Positions 16,548-25,503 of a DNA stretch of 34,920 nt are shown one piece after another; position 1 is the first letter of the stretch; every line of letters begins with the position of its first letter. The position numbers were made by a program, and so were the translations under genes. The DNA comes from Planctomycetota bacterium (GTDB lineage Bacteria; Planctomycetota; Phycisphaerae; WQYP01). The notes beneath the pieces were generated by a model that was given only the letters and a program-made list of their open reading frames with translations, had not been told where the DNA came from and did not search any database. The DNA lies in the NCBI GenBank assembly GCA_021851715.1, contig JAJZCR010000038.1, forward strand, positions 1-34,920, given 5' to 3'.

Positions 16548-17285
16548 CTATCCGAATTCATCGCCCTTGAAGGAATGACCGAGATAGGTTTGCCGGACCA
16601 GCGGGTTGTTGATGAGTTCCCGCGGGGTTCCCTGGGCCAGCACCTTGCCATCGGAAATGATGATGGCTCGGTCACATACTTCCAGGGTTCGCTCCACATT
16701 GTGATCGGTGATTAAAATGGTTTTACCCAGACCATCCTTGAGTTGGCGGATTTCCTGCTGGAGGTCTTCCACGGCAATGGGGTCCACTCCGCTGAAGGGT
16801 TCATCGAGCAAAATTAAGGATGGATTGGTAATAAGCGCCCGGGCGATTTCCAATTTCCGTCGTTCGCCGCCCGAGACGGTATACACTTTTTGCCGCCGAA
16901 TAATTTTCAGGCCGAACTGCGTAAGCAACCGTTCGGCTTCGACGCGACGCTGGGCTCGACTGCGGTGCGTGGTTTCCAATATGGCCTGAAGATTTTGTTC
17001 CACCGTCAGGCGGGTGAAAACCGAAGGCTCCTGGGAAAGATAGCCCATGCCCCGGCGCGCCCGCTGATACATCGGCAGGTGCGTAATATCTTCCCCGTCA
17101 AACAGCACTGTGCCCGAATCGGGCTTGATCATGCCGATCACCATGCGAAACGTGGTGGTTTTACCGGCACCATTGCGGCCCAATAGTCCCACCACTTCGC
17201 GGTGATCTACATCGAAAGCCACGTTATTGACAACACTGCGGCCACCGTAGCGTTTGACTAAATTGATTGTTTTAAGCAGAACCAC
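16548..17285 (-). CDS. lptB: LPS export ABC transporter ATP-binding protein
   Basis: A 245-residue ATPase of the LptB type, which powers lipopolysaccharide extraction from the inner membrane with LptFG. Walker A is GRNGAGKTT (36-44), with a Q-loop in YLSQEPSVF, signature VSGGERRK, Walker B LILLDEP and switch histidine ITDHN. The characteristic LptB features DEPFSGVDPIAV and TDHNVERTLEVCDRA are present. The start appears to be GTG 17285. No lptA, lptC, lptF or lptG gene is adjacent, although lptB often sits near rpoN or lptA in other bacteria. It heads a run of minus-strand genes but is 129 bases from the next one. Confidence 0.93.
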   Translation of the reverse strand: MVLLKTINLVKRYGGRSVVNNVAFDVDHREVVGLLGRNGAGKTTTFRMVIGMIKPDSGTVLFDGEDITHLPMYQRARRGMGYLSQEPSVFTRLTVEQNLQAILETTHRSRAQRRVEAERLLTQFGLKIIRRQKVYTVSGGERRKLEIARALITNPSLILLDEPFSGVDPIAVEDLQQEIRQLKDGLGKTILITDHNVERTLEVCDRAIIISDGKVLAQGTPRELINNPLVRQTYLGHSFKGDEFG

Positions 17286-17793
17286 CGACGATTGTTACTC
17301 CACACATCCAAGGACCATTGACGCTCTGCTCCCGCAGCATCGCCGCCGCACTGATCCGCCGGCGGTCGGCCCAGGCCGCCGGAAGTGTGCTGTATTGTGC
17401 ATGGGCGCGGCTCTCTCGGCAAGCGGACTTAAACTCTGGCGTGGCACTCTGGTGGCAAAAGCCCCGCAGCGTTTACCACGTTTAGCCGCGGGCATGGTGC
17501 CCGCACGTTCCCCAGACATCGCCCCACCAACATTTTCACACGGTCATCAATGGCCCGCGTGCTATCTCAAAGCGTTCTGCATGGAACCCTTGAGGGGCGG
17601 GCTTCCAGCCTGCCTTAGCGGCCAAAATGACCCCATTGAGCCGCGTCGGTCAGCAAGGCCATCCTATGCTCGCAGGATAACTTGGCCAGAATATATTGCC
17701 GCACCACCCCCGGCGGCAGCGCCGGGTTTACCGAGCTTGTCGCCGACAAACGGTGTGTTATGCTGGCCTGTTCGTTAGAAAGGGGTACCCACT
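17286..17793. other. Divergent intergenic region, lptB to tdh
   Basis: A 508-base stretch without a supported gene. Near its right end is the candidate tdh promoter. A GC-rich hairpin (17596-17614, stem GGCGGGCT/AGCCTGCC with one G-T pair, loop TCC) looks like a dispersed REP-like element. A plus-strand open frame crossing it is Pro/Arg-rich and lacks protein-like features. Confidence 0.4.
17737..17764 (+). promoter_or_regulatory. Candidate tdh promoter with inverted repeat
   Basis: TTGTCG and TATGCT are 16 bases apart, about 30 bases upstream of the tdh start. The -35 half overlaps a perfect inverted repeat, TTGTCG-C-CGACAA (17737-17749), which could be an operator. Matches to the sigma-70 consensus are moderate. 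Confidence 0.4.
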
Positions 17794-18837
17794 GTGCAGT
17801 CCACCATGCAGGCTCTTGTGAAATCCAAACGCGAAAAGGGGCTCTCGCTACAGACTGTCCCGGTTCCGACCATCGGCATCAACGACGTGCTGGTGCGGGT
17901 GCTCAAGACCGGCATTTGCGGCACCGACGTGCATATTTACAACTGGGATCCGTGGGCCCAAAAAACCATTCCCGTTCCCATGACGGTGGGCCATGAATTT
18001 GTCGGGCGGGTGGAAGCCGTCGGTGCCAACGTCCACGATTTTTCGCCGGGCGAACTGGTCAGCGGCGAAGGTCACGTCGTATGTGGACGGTGTCGCAACT
18101 GTTTGGCGGGCCGCAGGCATTTATGCAAAGATACCCGCGGGGTAGGGGTGAATCGCCCGGGGGCGTTTGCCCAGTACATTGCCCTGCCGGTAAGCAATAT
18201 CTGGGCTCATCCGCCCACCATGCCCCTGGAAATCGCCTCAATTTTTGATCCCTTTGGCAATGCCGTTCATACCGCCTTGTCGTTTGATGTGCTGGGCGAA
18301 GATGTGCTGATTACCGGTGCCGGCCCCATCGGCCTGATGGCCGCAGCCGTAGCCCGCCACGCCGGAGCCCGGTACATTGTGGTCACAGATGTAAACCCTC
18401 ATCGGCTGGAACTGGCCCAGCAACTGGGCGCAACTGTCGCCCTGAATGTGAGCCAATCCAGCATCGCCGATACCCAAAAGAAACTGGGTATGAAAGAAGG
18501 TTTTGATGTGGGCCTGGAGGTTTCCGGCAGCCCCGCGGCACTGCGCGACATGCTGGCCAATATGTGCCACGGCGGCAAAATCGCCTTGCTGGGCATTCCC
18601 ACCGAACCCATTGCCATCGACTGGACCACCGTCGTTTTTAACATGCTTACCATCAAGGGCATTTACGGGCGGGAAATGTACGAAACCTGGTATAAAATGA
18701 CCGCCATGATTCAAAGCGGCCTGGACATTTCTCCGGTCATTACGCATCGCTTTGACTATCGCGACTTTCAAAGCGGCTTCGAGGCCATACTTTCCGGACG
18801 CAGTGGCAAAGTGATTCTCAACTGGGCCGATGACTAA
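17794..18837 (+). CDS. tdh: L-threonine 3-dehydrogenase
   Basis: Oxidises L-threonine to 2-amino-3-ketobutyrate with NAD+, feeding the next enzyme, Kbl. The 347-residue zinc-dependent medium-chain dehydrogenase has catalytic C42 ([15 protein letters not shown]) and GHE 66-68, four structural zinc cysteines C97, C100, C103 and C111, and a nucleotide-binding GAGPIG near residue 174. HIYNWDPWA is characteristic of Tdh rather than of sorbitol dehydrogenase. The start GTG 17794 follows AAAGGGG at good spacing; ATG 17806 is an alternative. It lies 22 bases upstream of kbl, so the two form a clear operon. Confidence 0.95.
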   Translation: MQSTMQALVKSKREKGLSLQTVPVPTIGINDVLVRVLKTGICGTDVHIYNWDPWAQKTIPVPMTVGHEFVGRVEAVGANVHDFSPGELVSGEGHVVCGRCRNCLAGRRHLCKDTRGVGVNRPGAFAQYIALPVSNIWAHPPTMPLEIASIFDPFGNAVHTALSFDVLGEDVLITGAGPIGLMAAAVARHAGARYIVVTDVNPHRLELAQQLGATVALNVSQSSIADTQKKLGMKEGFDVGLEVSGSPAALRDMLANMCHGGKIALLGIPTEPIAIDWTTVVFNMLTIKGIYGREMYETWYKMTAMIQSGLDISPVITHRFDYRDFQSGFEAILSGRSGKVILNWADD

Positions 18838-18859
18838 TGCCGCCTGGAGAATAACATCT

Positions 18860-20047
18860 ATGTTCGACGCCATAGCCCGGCATCTGGAACTGCAACTGCG
18901 GGAGATCCGCGAGCAGGGCCTGGAAAAACAGGAACGTATCCTCATCTCGCCGCAAGGCCCACATGTGCGCGTGGGCAGTTCCGCCCCCATGCTTAATTTT
19001 TGCGCCAACAATTACCTGGGGCTGGCCAACCACCCGGAAATTGTGGCCGCGGCCGCCCAGGCCCTGCATGAGCGCGGTTACGGCATGGCCTCGGTGCGGT
19101 TTATCTGCGGCACCCAGGACATTCACCGCGAACTGGAAAACGCCCTGAGCGAATTCCTGGGCACGCAGGACACCATTTTGTATTCGTCCTGCTTTGATGC
19201 CAACGGCGGCTTGTTTGAAACCATTCTCGACGCTCAGGATGCGGTGCTCAGCGACGAACTCAATCACGCTTCCATTATCGACGGCATCCGTCTTTGCAAG
19301 GCCCGCCGTTACCGCTACCGCAACAACGACATGGCGGACCTGGAAAAGCAACTGCGGCAGGCGGTGGATGACGGATCGCGATTTCGACTCATCGCTACGG
19401 ATGGGGTGTTTTCCATGGATGGCCACCTGGCTGATCTGCCGGCCATCTGCGATCTGGCGGACCGTTACCACGCCCTGGTCATGGTCGACGATTCGCACGC
19501 GGTGGGTTTTATGGGTACCACAGGGCGGGGAACGCCTGAACACTTTGGCGTGATGGACCGGGTGGATATTATCACCGGCACATTGGGCAAAGCGCTGGGT
19601 GGGGCCGGCGGCGGTTATACCAGCGGCAAAAAACCGCTGATTGATTTATTGCGCCAGCGTTCCCGGCCTTATCTGTTCAGCAATGCCAATATCCCTTGCG
19701 TGGTGGAAGCCTCCCTGGCGGCGCTGCGGATGATGAAAAACGCCCGGCCTTTGCGCGAAAAACTGCGGGCCAATGCCGCCGGGTTCCGAGCCAGGATGAC
19801 CGCGGCGGGTTTTACCCTGATACCCGGCGAGCACCCGATTGTACCGGTGATGTTTGGCGAAGCGCGGCAGGCGGTCCGGATGGCGGAACTGCTGCTGGCG
19901 CACGGAGTGTACGTGGTGGCCTTCAGCTATCCCGTGGTACCCATGGGCAAGGCGCGCATTCGGGTGCAGCTTTCCGCCGCCCACGAAACCGCCGATTTAG
20001 ACCGGGCGGTCGCGGCGTTTGTGGCCGCCCGTAACGCGCTAGTGTAG
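18860..20047 (+). CDS. kbl: 2-amino-3-ketobutyrate CoA ligase (glycine C-acetyltransferase)
   Basis: A PLP enzyme that cleaves 2-amino-3-ketobutyrate with CoA to glycine and acetyl-CoA, completing threonine breakdown started by Tdh. The 395-residue length matches E. coli Kbl. The PLP lysine is K244 in [17 protein letters not shown], with DDSHAVGF at 210-217 and NYLGLANHP at 51-59. ATG 18860 with an upstream GGAGA fits the family start; the frame is open 10 codons further upstream. The stop codon at 20045-20047 is followed directly by IS630-like sequence, so the extreme C-terminus could have been altered by insertion. Confidence 0.96.
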   Translation: MFDAIARHLELQLREIREQGLEKQERILISPQGPHVRVGSSAPMLNFCANNYLGLANHPEIVAAAAQALHERGYGMASVRFICGTQDIHRELENALSEFLGTQDTILYSSCFDANGGLFETILDAQDAVLSDELNHASIIDGIRLCKARRYRYRNNDMADLEKQLRQAVDDGSRFRLIATDGVFSMDGHLADLPAICDLADRYHALVMVDDSHAVGFMGTTGRGTPEHFGVMDRVDIITGTLGKALGGAGGGYTSGKKPLIDLLRQRSRPYLFSNANIPCVVEASLAALRMMKNARPLREKLRANAAGFRARMTAAGFTLIPGEHPIVPVMFGEARQAVRMAELLLAHGVYVVAFSYPVVPMGKARIRVQLSAAHETADLDRAVAAFVAARNALV

Positions 20048-20109
20048 TGTCTCATCATTATTGCAACTTACTTTGTATTGCGGGCGTTATTCTTATAAAG
20101 GAGAACGCT

Positions 20110-20229
20110 ATGCCAATTGCCCCCCCCCAATCACGCTCAAGGATGAGGATCGAGCGACGTTAGCCCGCTGGTCGCGTGGCCGTAGCAGCCCCTCTCTGGC
20201 TCGTGTTGGCATCGCCTCCGCCTCGGCTT
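20110..20229 (+). mobile_element. IS630-type transposase 5' stub, frameshifted and truncated
   Basis: After AAAGGAG and ATG 20110, the sequence encodes MPIA, then a run of nine C (20120-20128). In the next frame it encodes ITLKDEDRATLARWSRGRSS followed by PSLARV. This matches the N-terminus of IS630-family transposases (IxLxxxERxxLxxWxRGRSTPxxLxxRA). The frame shift lies in the C run, and the match ends at the 3' end of the convergent glycosidase-like gene, so nearly all of the transposase including the DDE core is missing. Terminal inverted repeats were not identified. Confidence 0.65.
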
Positions 20230-21933
20230 TTAACGTCGCACCATTTGCGCAAATGCCCGAAGCTTATGGTAATTCCCCCGCCAAGTCGTATACATGTAGC
20301 CGATGATGCCGTGCATACCGGCGGCGGAAGCCATCCATAAACGCAAGTTAGCCAGCGGTGAATCGTAGTAACCCGCGATAATCTGGCGATAGCCACGCGT
20401 GGCAAAAAACTTCAGCGAAGCAGCACGCCGACCAAAGTTCCAGTTCATCACCACCACTTTTCGCGAAAGCCCCCGCCAGGAGCCGGCCAGCGAGCCATGG
20501 ACCAGGTAATAATGGGCGTGGGCATTGTGGTAGGGATCAAACATATCCGACCAGATATACCCCTGGGCCGCGCCCAGCAGGCGGGTGCAATAACCAGCGC
20601 TCCGGGCCAGCACCTGGCCCGGCGACCGGTGCGTCCGCCCGCCATCCTGTCCCCATCCCATGCAGCGGATTTCATCAAAGCTCATCATGTAACCCTGCGG
20701 ATGCATCGCCTCGCCAACACTCCTGATTTCCTGTCGGAACAACGCCATGGTCCGCGAGCTGCCCAGCGATATGGCTACCTGGCCACCATAAAATATCGGC
20801 GGATAAAACCATGAAACCCGCACCACAGTGCCGTTGGGTACAGCTTTCAGGAAGTGAATGGACGGGCATTTGTGCCAGGCGGTGTAATTTCCGGCATAAG
20901 GCGTGGTGCCAAGCAGCGGATCATGAATGGGCCGGTAGTCTATCCCGGATTGAAAACCCCGCACCACTGTGGGCGATCCCGGTCGGCTCAACACGTTGAC
21001 CAGTCCCGCCACGGCAATGTGCCAATTCCTCCACTCCAGCAGGCCCTTGGCCGCGCCCCACACGCCCAAATAGACGTTCACGTGGTGGTGGGCCAGTGAA
21101 TCAAACACCACATCATAACGACGCCAAGGCTGGGTGGACCGCACGTTGATCCGCTGATACTGCAAAGACGCGTTTCTGCGTGCCAGCACCACAATATGCG
21201 GCCGGCCGGTATACCGCCGGGTGCGAATATCCACCCGGATGTGATAAGCATGAAATGGCTGCACGGTCAAGGCGAAAACCATGCGGCTGTTACCGCGGTT
21301 GTTCTGGATGGCAGCCACATTCCCATGCAGCCGCACGCTGGCATCCTTCCAAGCGGGTCGGACTGAAAATCCAAACTCCGGATTTCGCCATACCCGCCCC
21401 ACCCCGCTGCACACGATGAATTTGACATCACGCACCGGCAGCCCCGCCGCCAGCGCCGGATCATTGGACAGCAGGTCATTGGAATAACCGACCTGAAAAA
21501 CATCCGGCACCACTGTCAGATGCAATTGCCGGGCCAGAGCCATCACGTGGGCCAGATGGGCCAGGTAACGCCGGTGCATGGCCCCCAGCGATCCGAGCCG
21601 GGCGAGTTTGGAATCGCACAGCAGCACGTGGGAATAACCATCCGCGGCCGCCTTACGCCAGATCCGATCCAAGGTGCGGACATTGGCGTTCACCAGCAGA
21701 TTGGTGGAATAGTAAAACCACAACTGCGGCGCGGTTCGCCCCTGCGCCGCGGGCGTAAATACGGCCAACGCCAACAACCATAGTGCCGCCCCCAGCCACA
21801 CCCCCAGACAGTTCAACGGTGTCGGGAGTTTTTGATGGGGCGGGCCGGTCGTCGGCCGCGTGGACGCAGCGTCGATTCCAGTAAGCACGTGATAGGTCAG
21901 ACCACCATCGGTGATGCGCAAGCGTCGCGGCAT
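20230..21933 (-). CDS. Exported glycosidase-like protein, 5' end apparently chimeric
   Basis: A 567-codon frame. Residues 44-66 (VWLGAALWLLALAVFTPAAQ region) form a signal peptide, and the mature part opens with a barrel-like strand WFYYSTNLLVN, then YSHVLLCDSKLARL and LTVVPDVFQVGYSNDLL. Near residue 420, GYMMSFDEIRCMGWG has an acidic D-E pair like catalytic loops of TIM-barrel glycoside hydrolases such as GH20. A beta-sandwich-like insert occupies the middle (about 190-310). No exact family was recognised and substrate is unknown. Residues 1-19 instead match a RAYT transposase start, so the native start is probably lost or at TTG 21816. The gene converges with kbl and the IS630 stub. Confidence 0.75.
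   Translation of the reverse strand: MPRRLRITDGGLTYHVLTGIDAASTRPTTGPPHQKLPTPLNCLGVWLGAALWLLALAVFTPAAQGRTAPQLWFYYSTNLLVNANVRTLDRIWRKAAADGYSHVLLCDSKLARLGSLGAMHRRYLAHLAHVMALARQLHLTVVPDVFQVGYSNDLLSNDPALAAGLPVRDVKFIVCSGVGRVWRNPEFGFSVRPAWKDASVRLHGNVAAIQNNRGNSRMVFALTVQPFHAYHIRVDIRTRRYTGRPHIVVLARRNASLQYQRINVRSTQPWRRYDVVFDSLAHHHVNVYLGVWGAAKGLLEWRNWHIAVAGLVNVLSRPGSPTVVRGFQSGIDYRPIHDPLLGTTPYAGNYTAWHKCPSIHFLKAVPNGTVVRVSWFYPPIFYGGQVAISLGSSRTMALFRQEIRSVGEAMHPQGYMMSFDEIRCMGWGQDGGRTHRSPGQVLARSAGYCTRLLGAAQGYIWSDMFDPYHNAHAHYYLVHGSLAGSWRGLSRKVVVMNWNFGRRAASLKFFATRGYRQIIAGYYDSPLANLRLWMASAAGMHGIIGYMYTTWRGNYHKLRAFAQMVRR
21877..21933 (-). mobile_element. RAYT (IS200-like REP-associated transposase) N-terminal remnant
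   Basis: The first 19 codons of the glycosidase-like frame read MPRRLRITDGGLTYHVLTG. This closely follows the start of REP-associated tyrosine transposases (MPRRxRxxxGGxxYHVxNR). The similarity ends abruptly, with no catalytic HUH histidine pair or tyrosine following. I read it as a fragment of a transposase gene now fused in frame upstream of the signal peptide. Confidence 0.5.
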
Positions 21934-21939
21934 GAGCGT

Positions 21940-21968
21940 TTTTTATCCATTGATGAACCTTTTGTCAA
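21940..21968 (-). promoter_or_regulatory. Candidate sigma-70 promoter for the glycosidase-like gene
   Basis: On the minus strand TTGACA (21968-21963) is followed after 17 bases by TAAAAA (21945-21940). Transcription would begin near 21933, the same base as the ATG of the RAYT-like N-terminus. The message would therefore be leaderless, or translation would start downstream at TTG 21816. Confidence 0.5.
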
Positions 21969-22269
21969 TTAAGGCGGCGGTAATAAATAAAGGTACCACG
22001 TCAAACGGTGTCAAGATTCGCGACTCGCGTAAACGGCCCAAAATACGAGATTTACGATACGGACACCCGAACGAGAGACGATCCCGATCAAATGGCGCTA
22101 AGAATAATTCACGCCCGGAACGGTACATACTTGGCGTCCTTGGTAGCGCCACCCAATGGTGTCCGGCAAATTCGCGTCAGCGAAGCGTCAATAGGTTTGA
22201 TTTTCGGGTCAGGCGACTACGGGTGGCGCGGACGGAGCGTTGCGAGAGAGGCGTGCGCCGCGGGCGGAA

Positions 22270-22321
22270 GTCCCGATTCACCGGGACGCCACGGTCCCGA
22301 AGATCCCGACAGTCGTCGGGA
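22270..22321. repeat. Cluster of three short hairpins, REP-like
   Basis: Three GTCCC/GGGAC-type stems follow each other: GTCCCG...CGGGAC (22270-22287), GGGAC...GTCCC (22283-22298, sharing bases with the first) and TCCCGAC-AGTC-GTCGGGA (22304-22321). Clusters of short palindromes resemble REP/BIME elements, the partners of RAYT transposases, whose start is seen about 340 bases away. Confidence 0.45.
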
Positions 22322-22659
22322 GACCGGGCTGGACGATGGCGCAACAAAAACCGGATGCGAAGCGGCGGATATTTTCATCAGGCCAGGATTAGTCTGCTGG
22401 TGGTTGTACCGTTGGGTTTGCCGCGGCTGGAGGGGCCCAGCCGGCTACGCGGCGCGTTCAATGCAGTTGGCGGCGGGGAAGCCGGCCCTGCAAAAAATGG
22501 TACCTGACCCCCTTCCCATTGGCCACATGCGGAGGCGCGGGGAGGGGGGATAGGATTTTCGGGCTGACGCGTGCTATCATTTCGATAGAGGCGCAACGCC
22601 GGCGATCGGGCGGCTTGGCGTTCCAGCGGGCGCGGGTGTGGCACAGCGGAGCTTTTACC

Positions 22660-23190
22660 ATGGCCGATGTAGAACGGGCTGATTTTGGAGCGGGTTGCTT
22701 TTGGGGCGTGGAGGCCACCTTTCGCCAAGTGCCTGGCGTTGTCGATGTGGCCTGCGGCTACGAAGGCGGCCATCTGGCTAAGCCAACCTATCGCGATGTT
22801 TGTACGGGCCGCACCGGCCATGCCGAAGTAGTGCAGGTGCTTTACGACCCCGGCCAGGTAACCTATCAGCAGCTTTTGGAGTTTTTTTTTGAAAATCACG
22901 ATCCGACCACGCTGAATTATCAGGGACCGGATCATGGCACGCAATACCGCAGCGTGGTGTTTTATCACAACGCTGGACAAAAAGAAGCAGCGGAAACGGA
23001 AAAACAGCGGCGCAATACCAGCGGGCAATACGCATCCGCCGTGGTTACAGCCGTTGAACCTGCCGCCACATTTTATCGGGCTGAAGATTACCACCAGCGC
23101 TATTTTGAACTGCGCGGCATCAGCGCTTCCTGCCACCTGGGAAACGGGAAGAAAGCCACCGCCGGCCACGCCTCCATGATACGCCTTTGA
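22660..23190 (+). CDS. msrA: Peptide-methionine (S)-S-oxide reductase
   Basis: Reduces the S form of methionine sulfoxide in proteins. The catalytic motif GCFWG with C13 is near the N-terminus, followed by [20 protein letters not shown] (about 37-56), GHAEVVQV and the downstream [13 protein letters not shown] segment. A possible resolving cysteine lies in ASCHLGNG near residue 158. The 176-residue length is typical. ATG 22660 is chosen because the conserved domain begins right after it; the frame is open to 22519. msrB follows after 29 bases, so the pair repairs both sulfoxide stereoisomers as an operon. Confidence 0.95.
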   Translation: MADVERADFGAGCFWGVEATFRQVPGVVDVACGYEGGHLAKPTYRDVCTGRTGHAEVVQVLYDPGQVTYQQLLEFFFENHDPTTLNYQGPDHGTQYRSVVFYHNAGQKEAAETEKQRRNTSGQYASAVVTAVEPAATFYRAEDYHQRYFELRGISASCHLGNGKKATAGHASMIRL

Positions 23191-23219
23191 TCGGTCAACG
23201 TTCACTTGAAGGAGATTTT

Positions 23220-23705
23220 ATGAAGTCAGTGGATCCCCAGTCCGGGCCGGGAGCATCCGCCTGCAAGACCGATGCACCCTCTTCTTCCTGTGGCAGCACC
23301 CATTGGCAAAGCCGTACCGATGCCCAGTGGCGAGCCCTTCTTACCCCGGAGCAATACCACATCGCCCGCGAGGCCGGAACCGAACGGCCGTTCACGGGCA
23401 AATACTGGAACACCAAAACGCCCGGAACGTACCGCTGTGCGTGCTGCGGGCAGGATTTATTTGCCTCCGAGACCAAGTTTGATTCGGGCACGGGCTGGCC
23501 GAGTTTCTACGCCCCCATCGCGGCCGAGGCGGTGGCGGAGCAGGTGGATGATTCACACGGGATGGTGCGTACGGAAGTGCGCTGCGCCCGGTGCGCAGCC
23601 CATCTGGGCCACGTATTTGATGATGGCCCCGCCCCCACCCATCGTCGCTACTGCATGAATTCCGCCTCGCTGGATTTATTGCCAAGCGGGGAAATGCGGT
23701 CTTGA
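23220..23705 (+). CDS. msrB: Peptide-methionine (R)-S-oxide reductase
   Basis: Reduces the R form of methionine sulfoxide, complementing MsrA. A zinc site is formed by two CxxC pairs, C73-C76 and C122-C125. The catalytic cysteine is C145 in RYCMNSASL, and [11 protein letters not shown] (about 87-97) is the substrate-binding region. An Ala/Ser-rich, cysteine-containing N-terminal extension of about 30 residues precedes the domain. The start ATG 23220 has a strong AAGGAG. The gene directly follows msrA, not fused to it as in some bacteria. Confidence 0.95.
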   Translation: MKSVDPQSGPGASACKTDAPSSSCGSTHWQSRTDAQWRALLTPEQYHIAREAGTERPFTGKYWNTKTPGTYRCACCGQDLFASETKFDSGTGWPSFYAPIAAEAVAEQVDDSHGMVRTEVRCARCAAHLGHVFDDGPAPTHRRYCMNSASLDLLPSGEMRS

Positions 23706-23767
23706 TCGGGTAAAAATCAACTAAACGGTTCGGCCGGGGACATGGCGGGTAGCCAGCCGGCGCACCA

Positions 23768-24640
23768 ATGGCTGAGATTGAATCCACCATGCTGATTCGT
23801 TGCACATGTTTTAACGGCGTGGTGGTTTACCAGTCGCCCCGGCTTTTGGAAATGGGTGTGAAGCACGCATTTTCCACGCGGATCGGGGGTGTTTCGCGGC
23901 CGCCGTTTGATTCCTTGAACCTGGGCAACCCTGCCGACAGCGACGATCAGGATGCCGCCGCGAACATCAGCGAAAATTACCGCCGACTGCTGGCCGGCCT
24001 GAATCTGCCAGCGGCCACTCGGGCGTGGGTGCGGCAGGTTCATGGCTGCGACGTGGCGGTATTGGGAGAACAACCTTCCGGGCCACTGGGTTTACAGGGC
24101 GAAGCGGCCGGCGGCGAAGTCCCGCCGGAATTTCAAGGCGCTTCGGCCGCAGATGCCCTTATCTGCAGCCGCCCCAACGTGACGGCCACCATGCGCATTG
24201 CCGATTGCGTGCCGGTACTGCTGGCCGCAGGCCGCGGACGGGTGGTTGCGGCGGTGCATACCGGCTGGCGTGGCGTGGCGGCCGATGTGGCGGGGCACAC
24301 CATCGGCAAGCTGGAACAGATGGGCATTAAACCGGCGGAAATTACCGCAGCCATCGGCCCGGCGATAGGACGAAATTTTTTCACGGTCAACAGCGATGTG
24401 ACCGCGGCATTGCTGCAGGCGGACCTGGCGGAGGCGGTTATTCACGATCCCGGCCAACAGGACCGCGTGGATCTGAACCTGGCGGTGCGCCGGCAACTGG
24501 CCAGGCGCGGGGTGTCGCGGATGGATTTTGGCGATTATTGTACGTATCGCGATGAAGCGGAATTTTTTTCCCATCGGCGGGACCGTGGCCGCACCGGCAG
24601 AATGGCCGCGGTGATTGCGCCATCCAGCACCAATCGTTGA
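23768..24640 (+). CDS. pgeF: PgeF/YfiH multicopper-like (laccase domain) purine nucleoside enzyme
   Basis: A 290-residue member of the YfiH/PgeF (DUF152) family. Enzymes in it have been reported as purine nucleoside phosphorylase/adenosine deaminase and as peptidoglycan editing factors. The metal site is visible: H92 (VRQVHG), C147 (IADCVPV) and H164 (AAVHTGWRG), plus the C-terminal YFSHRRDxxxTGR-type segment (FFSHRRDRGRTGR). Two starts are possible, ATG 23768 and ATG 23789, neither with a strong ribosome binding site. It follows msrB by 62 bases on the same strand. Confidence 0.92.
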   Translation: MAEIESTMLIRCTCFNGVVVYQSPRLLEMGVKHAFSTRIGGVSRPPFDSLNLGNPADSDDQDAAANISENYRRLLAGLNLPAATRAWVRQVHGCDVAVLGEQPSGPLGLQGEAAGGEVPPEFQGASAADALICSRPNVTATMRIADCVPVLLAAGRGRVVAAVHTGWRGVAADVAGHTIGKLEQMGIKPAEITAAIGPAIGRNFFTVNSDVTAALLQADLAEAVIHDPGQQDRVDLNLAVRRQLARRGVSRMDFGDYCTYRDEAEFFSHRRDRGRTGRMAAVIAPSSTNR

Positions 24641-24711
24641 TGCCGCCGGCTTCGCTGCTTTATAGGGGGCTTTGAATCAGGGCCAGCGTGCGGGCTCCCC
24701 ACCGATTTCAT

Positions 24712-25419
24712 TTACAGTTGCAGCCATATCCGCAGTTGTTGCGGCTGCAGCCGGCTTAAATCCGCCAGGGCAAAATCCGACCAGGTTTTTACCTTTTCCA
24801 GCGGGCTGGATGTGGCCACGCCCAGTACGCGCAGGCCGGCATCGTGGGCGGCCGCCGCACCGCCGGCGGTATCTTCAATCACCAGGCTGCGTGCTGGGTC
24901 CAGTTCACCATCGCATTGCAGTTGCAGGGTGTCAAAGGCCCGGCGGTAGCCTTCCGGATCAGGCTTGCCACGGCGGACATCCTCAATGGCCACAATGGCC
25001 CGAAAATGATCTTGCAACTGAAAAGCCTCCAGAATGCGCAGAATTTCCACCCGCCTGGCTCCGGAACAGATCGCCAGCGGCACGTTCCACCCGGTGAGCA
25101 GGGCAAGAGCATCTTTAACGCCTGCCAGCGGGGCGCTGATCTGGGAAAGCTCGCTGTCAATGATGTGGTCTTTAAGCTGGCAAAGTTCCTGCAGCAAAGA
25201 CTCGGAAGCCTGCACCCCCGCATCGCGCAAAATACATGCAAAACCTTCGCGATTGCCAAAGGCGATGTACCGTTGATAGTAGGAGGTGGGGTCAATGCGC
25301 AAGGTCATACCGAGTTTGCCAGCCAGTCGCAGCAGGGCTTCATTGTAGGCAATAAGATGCTGAGCTTCCGTATCGGCAATCACCCCGTCGAAATCAAAAA
25401 TCACGCAACTGCGGGCCAT
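24712..25419 (-). CDS. HAD-superfamily phosphatase (beta-phosphoglucomutase-like)
   Basis: A 235-residue HAD hydrolase of the beta-phosphoglucomutase/phosphatase subfamily with an alpha-helical cap. Motif I is DFDGV with D9 and D11, motif II the S/T in AICSGARR, motif III K in RRGKPDPEGY, and motif IV VIEDTAGG near residue 187. These are all needed for phosphoryl transfer via an aspartyl intermediate. The sugar-phosphate substrate is not determinable. It is downstream of the regulatory-domain protein gene on the same strand and converges on pgeF. Confidence 0.9.
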   Translation of the reverse strand: MARSCVIFDFDGVIADTEAQHLIAYNEALLRLAGKLGMTLRIDPTSYYQRYIAFGNREGFACILRDAGVQASESLLQELCQLKDHIIDSELSQISAPLAGVKDALALLTGWNVPLAICSGARRVEILRILEAFQLQDHFRAIVAIEDVRRGKPDPEGYRRAFDTLQLQCDGELDPARSLVIEDTAGGAAAAHDAGLRVLGVATSSPLEKVKTWSDFALADLSRLQPQQLRIWLQL

Positions 25420-25503
25420 GGTCTATTTCCCCAAAGGGGTTTTTATAACCGCACAGTGCTTTGCTGAAAACCCACGGAAAAAGTTCACCAGTCCCGGCTT
25501 AAG

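Larger units (their letters stand above)
21934..22659. other. 726-base gene-free region with clustered hairpins
   Basis: No gene is supported; long plus-strand frames here are Arg-rich and inconsistent. Its left third is more AT-rich than its surroundings. It contains three adjacent palindromes described separately. The msrA promoter should lie near the right end. Confidence 0.4.

Noticed and set aside
17254..17778. 174-codon plus-strand frame between lptB and tdh
   Set aside because: Pro/Arg/Ala-rich, overlaps the lptB start and the tdh promoter, and has no recognisable protein pattern.
18238..19543. Long minus-strand frames (257 and 241 codons) opposite tdh and kbl
   Set aside because: They mirror well-conserved genes and have no ribosome binding site or domain-like sequence.
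22008..22553. 181-codon frame in the region before msrA
   Set aside because: It runs through the hairpin cluster and is Arg/Gly/Asp-rich without hydrophobic core patterning; no start signal.
25433..25456. Terminator from CCCC-AAA-GGGG followed by T run
   Set aside because: The stem has only four pairs, and the T run lies on the plus strand where no upstream gene ends.
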